In this document: positions 34,547 through 41,099 of the stretch, one piece after another | Layout of the letters: every line of letters starts with the position of its first letter | How positions within the stretch are numbered: position 1 is the stretch's first letter | Source of the DNA: Aequorivita sp. | Lineage (GTDB): Bacteria; Bacteroidota; Bacteroidia; Flavobacteriales; Flavobacteriaceae | Assembly: GCA_026646335.1 (NCBI GenBank) | Contig: JAPKFY010000025.1 | Location: 1 to 47,081, forward strand | Length of the DNA: 47,081 nt | Direction of reading: 5' to 3' | Translations under genes and position numbers: made by a program | Notes under the pieces: generated by a model | Told to the model about the DNA's origin: nothing | The model's database searches: none | The model's input: the letters and a program-made list of their open reading frames with translations, nothing else

Positions 34547-34947
34547 ATGTCCGGTCGAGCGCAGTCGAGACCTCATTTTGAAATCAAAGCTTTATTCTGA
34601 AATGAAATCATATTACATTTACAAATTGGAATGTTAAGCCGGTTTACTTTACACAGGATTCACTAACAATATTTCAAGAAGACTTGAAGAGCATCAACTA
34701 GGAAGAAACAAATCTTGTTTCACTTACAAACGAAGACCTTTGGAGTTAATATTCCATCAAGAATTCAATGATGTGGAGCAAGCAATATATTTTGAGAAGA
34801 AAATAAAAAAATGGAGTGCGCAAAAAAAGAAAGCTTTGGCTAATGAGAATTTTGAAATGCTTCAAATACTCGCAGAATGTAGAAATATGACACATTCAAA
34901 ATATAAGCCAACTGCCGAGGAGGTCTCGACTGCGCTCGACCTGACAT
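34547..34947 (+). mobile_element. Putative GIY-YIG inverted-repeat element between purK and purE
   Basis: The element is bounded by 28-bp inverted ends: left 34547-34574, right 34920-34947, 27 of 28 bases matching. Each end holds two copies of GTCGAG spaced by CGCA. Between them lies a single frame of the GIY-YIG nuclease fold. Its last codons run into the right end. A target-site duplication was not recognised. The layout resembles a small transposon or a REP-type element with its own nuclease. A related remnant lies at 35515-35622. Confidence 0.6.
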
Positions 34948-34949
34948 AG
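34602..34949 (+). pseudogene. GIY-YIG nuclease frame with an in-frame stop
   Basis: About 115 codons. The start MKSYYIYKLEC is followed by a TAA at 34635 in place of a codon that would naturally be AAA. After it, AGLLYTGFTNNISRRLEEH carries the second half of the GIY-YIG motif and the Arg; YFEKKIKKW carries the conserved Glu. The tail EVSTALDLT is encoded by the right inverted repeat and the stop follows it. One nonsense change breaks an otherwise full-length gene; a start further in (34740, TTG) would lose the catalytic motif. Family known: UvrC-like and short YhbQ-like nucleases. Confidence 0.7.
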
Positions 34950-34960
34950 AACTAGAAAAT

Positions 34961-35452
34961 ATGAAAAAAGTAGCCATAATAATGGGAAGCACCAGCGACC
35001 TGCCAGTAATGCAGGAAGCCGTAGATATTCTAAAGGAATTCAACATTGAAGTGGAAGTGGATATCGTTTCCGCCCACCGCACCCCCGATAAACTTTTTGA
35101 TTACGGCAAGAATGCCCACACCCGTGGCATTTCGGTAATCATAGCCGGAGCAGGCGGCGCGGCACACCTTCCAGGGATGATTGCTTCCCTGTCGCCATTG
35201 CCAGTTATTGGCGTGCCCGTAAAATCCAGCAATTCTATTGATGGCTGGGACAGCATCCTTTCCATCCTCCAAATGCCCGGCGGGGTGCCCGTTGCCACGG
35301 TTGCATTGAATGGCGCCAAAAACGCTGGCATCTTGGCCGCACAAATTATCGGCTCTTCCGATAAAGCTGTTTTGGACAGGATTATTGCTTATAAAGAAAG
35401 CCTTAAAACAAAGGTTGAAGAAGGCGCCAAGAAAGTTCGCAGTAATAAGTAG
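34961..35452 (+). CDS. purE: N5-carboxyaminoimidazole ribonucleotide mutase
   Basis: 163 residues with GSTSDLPVMQEAV at the start, then VSAHRTPD and GAGGAAHLPGMIA, all PurE landmarks. It converts N5-CAIR to CAIR after PurK. The ATG is 13 bases after the element's right end. The gene's stop codon lies inside the start of a heptamer array. Confidence 0.95.
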   Translation: MKKVAIIMGSTSDLPVMQEAVDILKEFNIEVEVDIVSAHRTPDKLFDYGKNAHTRGISVIIAGAGGAAHLPGMIASLSPLPVIGVPVKSSNSIDGWDSILSILQMPGGVPVATVALNGAKNAGILAAQIIGSSDKAVLDRIIAYKESLKTKVEEGAKKVRSNK

Positions 35453-35495
35453 TAAGTAGTCAGTGATCGGTTATCAGTTATCGATTCACAGTCAT
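35440..35495. repeat. Eight phased heptamers after purE
   Basis: CAGTAAT, AAGTAGT, AAGTAGT, CAGTGAT, CGGTTAT, CAGTTAT, CGATTCA, CAGTCAT. The first units overlap the purE stop codon. Confidence 0.75.
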
Positions 35496-35514
35496 AATGA
35501 TTAAAATATATACA

Positions 35515-35622
35515 ATGTCCCCTCGAATAGCCCGTACTGAGCGCAGTCAAAGTACAGCCGAGAGGTCCTTATTAAGCAAGATTACCAAAAAGAAGTAGGT
35601 CTCGACTGCGCTCGACCGGACA
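35515..35622 (+). repeat. Remnant or non-autonomous copy of the GIY-YIG element ends
   Basis: The right end (35597-35622, AGGTCTCGACTGCGCTCGACCGGACA) matches the right end at 34920. The left part begins ATGTCC but continues differently; it holds GTACTGAGCGCAGTCAAAGTAC (35534-35555), a related palindromic word, and CCTCG...CGAGAGG around it. No nuclease frame. It ends 7 bases before the M3 peptidase start. Confidence 0.6.
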
Positions 35623-35629
35623 AAGTACT

Positions 35630-37651
35630 ATGAAAAATCCCTTATTACAACCCTACAACACCGCCCCCTTTTCCAAAATAAAAAACGCACACTTCCTCCC
35701 AGCAACCAGCATATTGATTGAGGAAACAAAGGAAGAAATAGATACAATCACATCAAATACTGATGTGCCCACTTTTAAAAATACGGTAGAAGCATTAGAA
35801 AACACCGGAGAGAGATTAGACCGGGCAACGAGTATTTTCTTCAACCTGAACAGCGCTGAAACAAACGATGAAATCCAGAAAATAGCGCAGAAAATCTCAC
35901 CTATGCTTACGGAATTTAGCAACGATATGTTGCTAAATGAAGCGTTGTTTAAAAGAATAAAAACGGTTTATAGCCAAAAGGACTCTTTAAGCCTTTCCGA
36001 AGAACAGCAGATGCTGCTCGACAAAAAATACAAAGCCTTTTCAAGAAACGGCGCCAACCTTTCCGAAGAAAAGAAAACGAAACTGCGCAAAATTGACACG
36101 GAACTTTCTAAACTGAACCTCACTTTCGGCGAAAACGTCTTGGCGGAAACCAACAAGTTTGAACTTCAAATTTCAGATAAAAAAGACCTTTCCGGCCTAC
36201 CCGAAGGCGTAATTGAAGCTGCAGCCCAAACTGCTGAAGAAAAGGGCAAAACTGGCTGGATTTTTACATTGGATTACCCAAGCTATGTTCCGTTTTTAAC
36301 ATACGCAGACAACCGAGAACTTCGCAAAAAGTTGGCGATTGAATTTGGTGCCCGCTGTTTTCACAATGATGCATTGAACAACCAACAAAATGTTTTGCAG
36401 ATTGCAATCCTTCGCCACAAACGAGCCAAACTGTTGGGCTATAAAAGTCACGCCCATTTCGTTCTTGAAGAACGCATGGCCGAAACCCCTGAAAAAGTAA
36501 AAGCATTTTTAAACGAACTTCTCGAAAAAGCAAAACCTGCCGCCCAAAAAGAGTTTGAAGAATTAACTGCTTTCGCAAAAAAACTGGACGGCATTCATCA
36601 TTTGGAAAAATGGGATGGCGCTTATTATTCTGAAAAACTAAAACAGAAACTTTTCAATCTAGACGATGAAAAACTGAAGCCATACTTTGAATTAAAGAAT
36701 GTAATCAAAGGGGTTTTCACAGTTGCCGAAAAACTCTACGGACTTCATTTTAAGGAAGTGCAAAACATCGATAAATACCACGCAGACGTAAAAACATACG
36801 AAGTAAAAGACGACGAAGGCGAATTGGTTGCCATCTTTTACGCAGATTTCCACCCGCGTGCAGGAAAGCAAAATGGCGCGTGGATGACTTCCTATAAACC
36901 CCAACAAATAAAGGGCGGAAAAAATGATAGGCCGCATATTTCCATAGTTTGCAATTTCACGAAGCCTACGGCAAGCAAGCCTTCTCTTCTAACTTTTAAT
37001 GAAGTGACAACACTCTTCCACGAATTTGGTCACGCCCTGCACGGAATGTTGGCAAACACAACCTACCCTAGCCTCTCTGGCACCAGTGTGTATTGGGATT
37101 TTGTGGAATTGCCAAGTCAGATTTTGGAGAATTGGTGTTACGAAAAAGAAACCTTAGAGCTTTTCGCCACACATTACAAAACTGGGGAAATAATCCCGAT
37201 GGAATACGTTGAAAAAATAAAGGAATCTGCTACATTTCTTGAAGGAATGGCAACCCTGCGCCAGTTGAGCTTTGGAATGTTGGACATGGCTTGGCACGGC
37301 CAAGACCCTTCCAAGATCAAGGATGTAAAAGCCTTTGAAGTCGCAGCTTTTGATGATACCCAACTGTATCCAGACGTGAAAGAAAACTGTATGAGCACTT
37401 CCTTTTCGCATATTTTCCAAGGCAGATATTCCGCAGGATATTACAGTTATAAATGGGCCGAAGTGCTGGATGCGGATGCTTTTGCTCTGTTTAAACAGGA
37501 AGGCATTTTCAACAAAAAAGTAGCGGATCGCTTCAAAGGTTTTGTGCTTTCGCAAGGGGGAACCGTGGACCCTATGGAACTCTACATAAAATTCCGCGGA
37601 CAAAAACCAGACCCAGAAGCGCTTTTAAAACGTGCGGGACTGCTCCAATAA
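35630..37651 (+). CDS. M3-family metallopeptidase (oligopeptidase A / Dcp-like)
   Basis: 673 residues, normal for the M3 family. The zinc site TLFHEFGHALHGML (HExxH) is near residue 465, with the third ligand Glu about 25 residues later. No signal peptide, so cytoplasmic; it degrades short peptides. It is expected to be co-expressed with purE only if transcripts read through the element remnant in the gap. Confidence 0.9.
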   Translation: MKNPLLQPYNTAPFSKIKNAHFLPATSILIEETKEEIDTITSNTDVPTFKNTVEALENTGERLDRATSIFFNLNSAETNDEIQKIAQKISPMLTEFSNDMLLNEALFKRIKTVYSQKDSLSLSEEQQMLLDKKYKAFSRNGANLSEEKKTKLRKIDTELSKLNLTFGENVLAETNKFELQISDKKDLSGLPEGVIEAAAQTAEEKGKTGWIFTLDYPSYVPFLTYADNRELRKKLAIEFGARCFHNDALNNQQNVLQIAILRHKRAKLLGYKSHAHFVLEERMAETPEKVKAFLNELLEKAKPAAQKEFEELTAFAKKLDGIHHLEKWDGAYYSEKLKQKLFNLDDEKLKPYFELKNVIKGVFTVAEKLYGLHFKEVQNIDKYHADVKTYEVKDDEGELVAIFYADFHPRAGKQNGAWMTSYKPQQIKGGKNDRPHISIVCNFTKPTASKPSLLTFNEVTTLFHEFGHALHGMLANTTYPSLSGTSVYWDFVELPSQILENWCYEKETLELFATHYKTGEIIPMEYVEKIKESATFLEGMATLRQLSFGMLDMAWHGQDPSKIKDVKAFEVAAFDDTQLYPDVKENCMSTSFSHIFQGRYSAGYYSYKWAEVLDADAFALFKQEGIFNKKVADRFKGFVLSQGGTVDPMELYIKFRGQKPDPEALLKRAGLLQ

Positions 37652-37660
37652 ATAAATAAA

Positions 37661-37695
37661 TAAGGCTTCAAAAGCAGGTAACTTTTGAAGCCTTA
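37661..37695 (+). terminator. Perfect 14-bp stem terminator between convergent genes
   Basis: TAAGGCTTCAAAAG, loop CAGGTAA, CTTTTGAAGCCTTA, followed by TTTTA and preceded by an A-rich run. Works for the M3 gene and, on the other strand, for the M28 gene. Confidence 0.85.
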
Positions 37696-37729
37696 TTTTA
37701 TAGCCTACAGCTTAAAGCCTACAGCATTT

Positions 37730-39175
37730 TTAATTCAATATAAATTTTTTAGTAAACGCGTGCCCATTTTCCAAAGTGAACCGTGCAATATAAAACCCTT
37801 GCGCGAACTGCTGAAGCTGAATGCTTCCCGCTTCATCGTTCATTTCTTCAGAAATTATTCTTTGTCCGGTAACATTGTAAACGGATACTTCCTTTACGTT
37901 TGAAACGGTATTGTTCAAGCGATAATTCAAGGTTTTGTCTTTCACAAATACACTTATTGCATTTTCAGAAAAATCATCTACGGAAAGGGTTCTTGGCTTG
38001 GCGGCTTCAATCAAAAACTCCAACCCGAGCTTTGTGAATTTCACGGCGTGGTCCGGGGTGTTGAAAAAAGAATAGACATCACCAGAACTGTGGATGTTGG
38101 GGTTGTCCTGCCCCATGGCAGCCTCAAAAGGGAAAGCCGCAGCATACCCATTATCAGCCCAACTGGCGTGGTCTGAACAGCCATAGCCGCATTGGGTAAA
38201 GCTATATGTAAAACTATGGGCACCCGAATCGTTATAATGATCCATCAAATCAGTCAAATAATCATTTAGCTGTGAACTGTTGTAGGAATCCGTAGTGATG
38301 TAAATATCACTATTGGAACCTTTATAGCCAGTCATATCAAACTGAACGTAAGCAGCTACCTGAACGCCGTTATTGGCGTACTCTTCCGCAATTTCGGCAG
38401 AGCCAACCAACCCGATTTCTTCTGCGGCAAAAGCCATTACTTCAATGCTTCTGCTGGGTACAAAATTCTTAACTAAAAGCACCCGTACCATTTCATTCAA
38501 GGATGAAATCCCTGAAGCGTTGTCATCTGCTCCGGGAGCATCGTTTTTGTTGCCAAAAGTTGTTGAATCTATATGTCCGCCAATTATCACAAACTCATCT
38601 GGCGTATCTGCACCGTCAATGGTTAAGATAACTGAAGGCATTGGTGTGTTCACATGATTGTAAATACGGGTGTGGACATCTGTTCTTCCGGAAGCCAGAA
38701 TCATATCGTCCCATTTTGCCTGTTGGTCCATCACCGCCTGAACGGCCTGTGATTTTGTGTGATACCGTGTTCCGTACCCCTGCAATTCCAAAATATTGTC
38801 CTCAATATTCTGCCCGTTTACCAAATCCAAACATTCGTTTACAAGAATGTCCTCGGTAATGGTAAAATCTATCACTGAATTTCTGCGTGGCACTTTATTC
38901 AAAGCCAGTAGTGCTTTTTCTTCGGAAGCCCTAAAAATATAGCCGGGACCGTGGGTGCGAACGTTGTCATGGATTTTATGGGCCACTTCTTCGGAAAGAA
39001 AAACCGCAGCCTGATTGTCTTTGCTGTCCAAAATCTGCATTTCGTTTGGATAGAGCGCTTTAAAGGAAATAGCATCCTCGGCATCCATAGTTGCATAAAA
39101 GGACGTGCCGTTCTGTGCAATTGCGGCAATTGAAAATAAAAGGAACGTAAAAATTCCTACAGTAAATTTTTTCAT
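37730..39175 (-). CDS. M28-family aminopeptidase with T9SS sorting domain
   Basis: 481 residues. Signal peptide FLLFSIAAIAQ; then an N-terminal region, and the M28 zinc site: GHIDS (about 197), GADDNASG, and EEIGLVGS (about 251). The last 75 residues (from ISVFVKD) are a T9SS type A domain ending FTKKFILN. Expected to be exported and bound at the surface to trim peptides. The gene is divergent from the ECF sigma factor. Confidence 0.9.
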   Translation of the reverse strand: MKKFTVGIFTFLLFSIAAIAQNGTSFYATMDAEDAISFKALYPNEMQILDSKDNQAAVFLSEEVAHKIHDNVRTHGPGYIFRASEEKALLALNKVPRRNSVIDFTITEDILVNECLDLVNGQNIEDNILELQGYGTRYHTKSQAVQAVMDQQAKWDDMILASGRTDVHTRIYNHVNTPMPSVILTIDGADTPDEFVIIGGHIDSTTFGNKNDAPGADDNASGISSLNEMVRVLLVKNFVPSRSIEVMAFAAEEIGLVGSAEIAEEYANNGVQVAAYVQFDMTGYKGSNSDIYITTDSYNSSQLNDYLTDLMDHYNDSGAHSFTYSFTQCGYGCSDHASWADNGYAAAFPFEAAMGQDNPNIHSSGDVYSFFNTPDHAVKFTKLGLEFLIEAAKPRTLSVDDFSENAISVFVKDKTLNYRLNNTVSNVKEVSVYNVTGQRIISEEMNDEAGSIQLQQFAQGFYIARFTLENGHAFTKKFILN

Positions 39176-39219
39176 GGGGAAGTAAATTAAATTAATCTGT
39201 AAAAATAAAGTTTCTGCTG

Positions 39220-39244
39220 AACTTTCGGTTGTATTCCGAAAGTT
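39220..39244. promoter_or_regulatory. 9-bp inverted repeat in a divergent promoter region
   Basis: AACTTTCGG, 7 bases, CCGAAAGTT: perfect. It lies 45 bases upstream of the M28 start and about 100 bases upstream of the ECF sigma gene. It may be an operator or a leader hairpin; no protein is suggested. Confidence 0.45.
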
Positions 39245-39313
39245 TAACTATTTCAGCTTAGATTAGTTCAAACTAAATGAGTTTCATTTTCGTATATGTT
39301 CTTAAAACTTCCC

Positions 39314-39321
39314 TATTTTTG
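39314..39321 (+). promoter_or_regulatory. Bacteroidetes -7 element, sigma factor gene
   Basis: TATTTTTG is a full TAnnTTTG match 22 bases before the sigma-factor start. It sits in the palindrome CCTATTT-TTG-AAATAGG. Confidence 0.45.
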
Positions 39322-39343
39322 AAATAGGCTAAAAACTATTCTT

Positions 39344-39892
39344 TTGGAACTACTGAATCCCGACCAATGGGTTGACAACTATGCAGACTACCTTTACAAT
39401 TACACTATTGTTAGGGTAAACGACCACATAGTTGCGCAGGACCTAATTTCTGAAACTTTCTTGGCGGGACTTAAATCGAAGAAAAACTTTAAGGGAGAAG
39501 CTTCGGAACGCACTTGGCTCATTTCAATCCTGAAGCGAAAAATTATCGATCACTACAGAAGGACAAATTCCAAAAAAGGAAAGGCTGAAATACATATTTC
39601 ATATCGCGACCAAGATTCAGAAGGAGATTGGCTGGAAGAAAACGCCGCCGACCCTTTTGACAGAAACGCCGAGAACAAAATGGAAAACGAGGAACTGGGA
39701 CTTGCAATCTTGGAATGTTTGGACAAACTTCCTGAAAAACAAGCAACCATTTTCAAAATGAAAACCATTGAAAATTTTGATACCGAAGCTATTTGTAAAG
39801 AATACAATATTACGCCGTCTAACCTTTGGGTAATAATCCACCGGGCGCGAAAAGCCTTGGTAGAGTGCCTTGAGAAAAATTGGTTTAATTAA
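39344..39892 (+). CDS. ECF-type RNA polymerase sigma factor
   Basis: 182 residues with sigma region 2 (DHIVAQDLISETFLAGL) and the recognition part RTWLISILKRKIIDHYRR, then region 4 (LDKLPEKQATIFKMKTIENFDTEAIC, and LWVIIHRARKALVECL). The start is TTG; no ATG is found in frame. A small Cys/His protein follows after 5 bases, so it is probably its anti-sigma partner. Confidence 0.85.
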   Translation: MELLNPDQWVDNYADYLYNYTIVRVNDHIVAQDLISETFLAGLKSKKNFKGEASERTWLISILKRKIIDHYRRTNSKKGKAEIHISYRDQDSEGDWLEENAADPFDRNAENKMENEELGLAILECLDKLPEKQATIFKMKTIENFDTEAICKEYNITPSNLWVIIHRARKALVECLEKNWFN

Positions 39893-39897
39893 AGAAT

Positions 39898-40146
39898 ATG
39901 AAGTTTTTTTTAAAGTGTGATGAAGCCGCTCACGTATGTGACAAATGTCAATACAAAGAGGCCGGTTTTCTTGATAAACTAATGATGAACGTACATTTAC
40001 TGATGTGCAAATTGTGCCGTGGCTATTCCAAGCGCAATGGGAAACTTTCAAAGACAATAGAAGCTGCAAACCTCAAAACTCTTCGCCCTGAAGAAAAAGA
40101 GAATCTAAAAACACGGCTCCAACAGGAAATAAACAACGGTAAATAA
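39898..40146 (+). CDS. Small anti-sigma-like Cys/His protein
   Basis: 82 residues, no membrane segment. C7, H12, C14, C17, H33, C37 and C40 make a zinc-binding pattern like that of zf-HC2-type anti-sigma factors. It lies 5 bases after the ECF sigma gene, the usual place. The lack of a membrane domain suggests a soluble redox- or metal-sensing partner; this is inference. Confidence 0.65.
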   Translation: MKFFLKCDEAAHVCDKCQYKEAGFLDKLMMNVHLLMCKLCRGYSKRNGKLSKTIEAANLKTLRPEEKENLKTRLQQEINNGK

Positions 40147-40149
40147 TCT

Positions 40150-40968
40150 TTAAAGCTGTTCAAAAAGCACAAAAAGCAAGAGCCAAATTATAGGCAACCC
40201 TTCCACCCAAAAAGAAGCGAAGTAGCGAGTTTGATAGGTTTTGGAGATAACCAGCAACCAGCCCAAAGTCACACAAAACCCCAATAGACTTATTATATAG
40301 GCCACTTCAGAACGGTATTTAAAAAACTCAAAAACCAGACAAAACAGCAAAACGGCTAAGCCCAATAATTTTGTGTTGCGAACGCCAAGCTGTTGCGGCA
40401 AAGTTTTAAGGTTGAGTGAATCGTACGGTATATCGCGAATTTCAAAAGGCAGAATGAGTGCCACAACTATCAAAATCCGCTGAAAAAAAGTGAGTAGCAC
40501 ATCGCCAGAAACAACTGTTTCCGAAGATATAAATGGAACAATTACAGTAACGCCGGCCCATACAAAAGCAACTATAAATATCTTTAGGCTCGAAAAATTT
40601 CGAAGGTTTTTATGTCTCAAAAAAGGTACTGCATAAAAAAAAGTGGCCAAGCCAAATCCAGCCGTGACCAAAAGTGTACTTATGGACAGTTTGAATGCCA
40701 TAAAAGCAAGCAAAACAAAACATATCCCTGAAAAAACCTGAATGGTTTTTAAGGAATTTGTCAAACTGCGGTGGTGCAGCCCCGCTACTTTGGCGTATTT
40801 CACAAAATTATAGCCAGTTAATGCTCCCAAAAAAACGAAGGCCCAGAGCTCAAATGGGATCGTTAAATCGTATTCCAAAACCGTAATCGCCAGCAATGCC
40901 ACAACTGCCAATGCAACGTGGATACTACTGTTAACGTAAAAGGCAAAAACACCGTTTAAAAACTTCAT
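40150..40968 (-). CDS. UbiA-like prenyltransferase family protein
   Basis: 272 residues with about eight membrane segments. GYNFVKYAK (about residue 54) and FEIRDIPYD (about residue 178) are in the places of the two Asp-rich motifs of UbiA enzymes, though the first lacks the DxxxD Asp. The loss makes activity uncertain; it could be a relative with another role. The ATG at 40968 is taken over a TTG six codons upstream. Confidence 0.7.
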   Translation of the reverse strand: MKFLNGVFAFYVNSSIHVALAVVALLAITVLEYDLTIPFELWAFVFLGALTGYNFVKYAKVAGLHHRSLTNSLKTIQVFSGICFVLLAFMAFKLSISTLLVTAGFGLATFFYAVPFLRHKNLRNFSSLKIFIVAFVWAGVTVIVPFISSETVVSGDVLLTFFQRILIVVALILPFEIRDIPYDSLNLKTLPQQLGVRNTKLLGLAVLLFCLVFEFFKYRSEVAYIISLLGFCVTLGWLLVISKTYQTRYFASFWVEGLPIIWLLLFVLFEQL

Positions 40969-41066
40969 AATACCAAAAATAGCCAAAGAGTTAGTAACCT
41001 ATACATTTAGTTGAAAAATTTAATTTTTCGGACACCTAAATATGAAGTGTTTTGCGTTAAAAATTG

Positions 41067-41074
41067 TAATTTTG
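41067..41074 (+). promoter_or_regulatory. Bacteroidetes -7 element, gcvP
   Basis: TAATTTTG is a full TAnnTTTG match, 26 bases before the gcvP start. No clear -33 at the normal distance. Confidence 0.5.
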
Positions 41075-41099
41075 CCAGCTCAATTTCAACCGCAAATTA

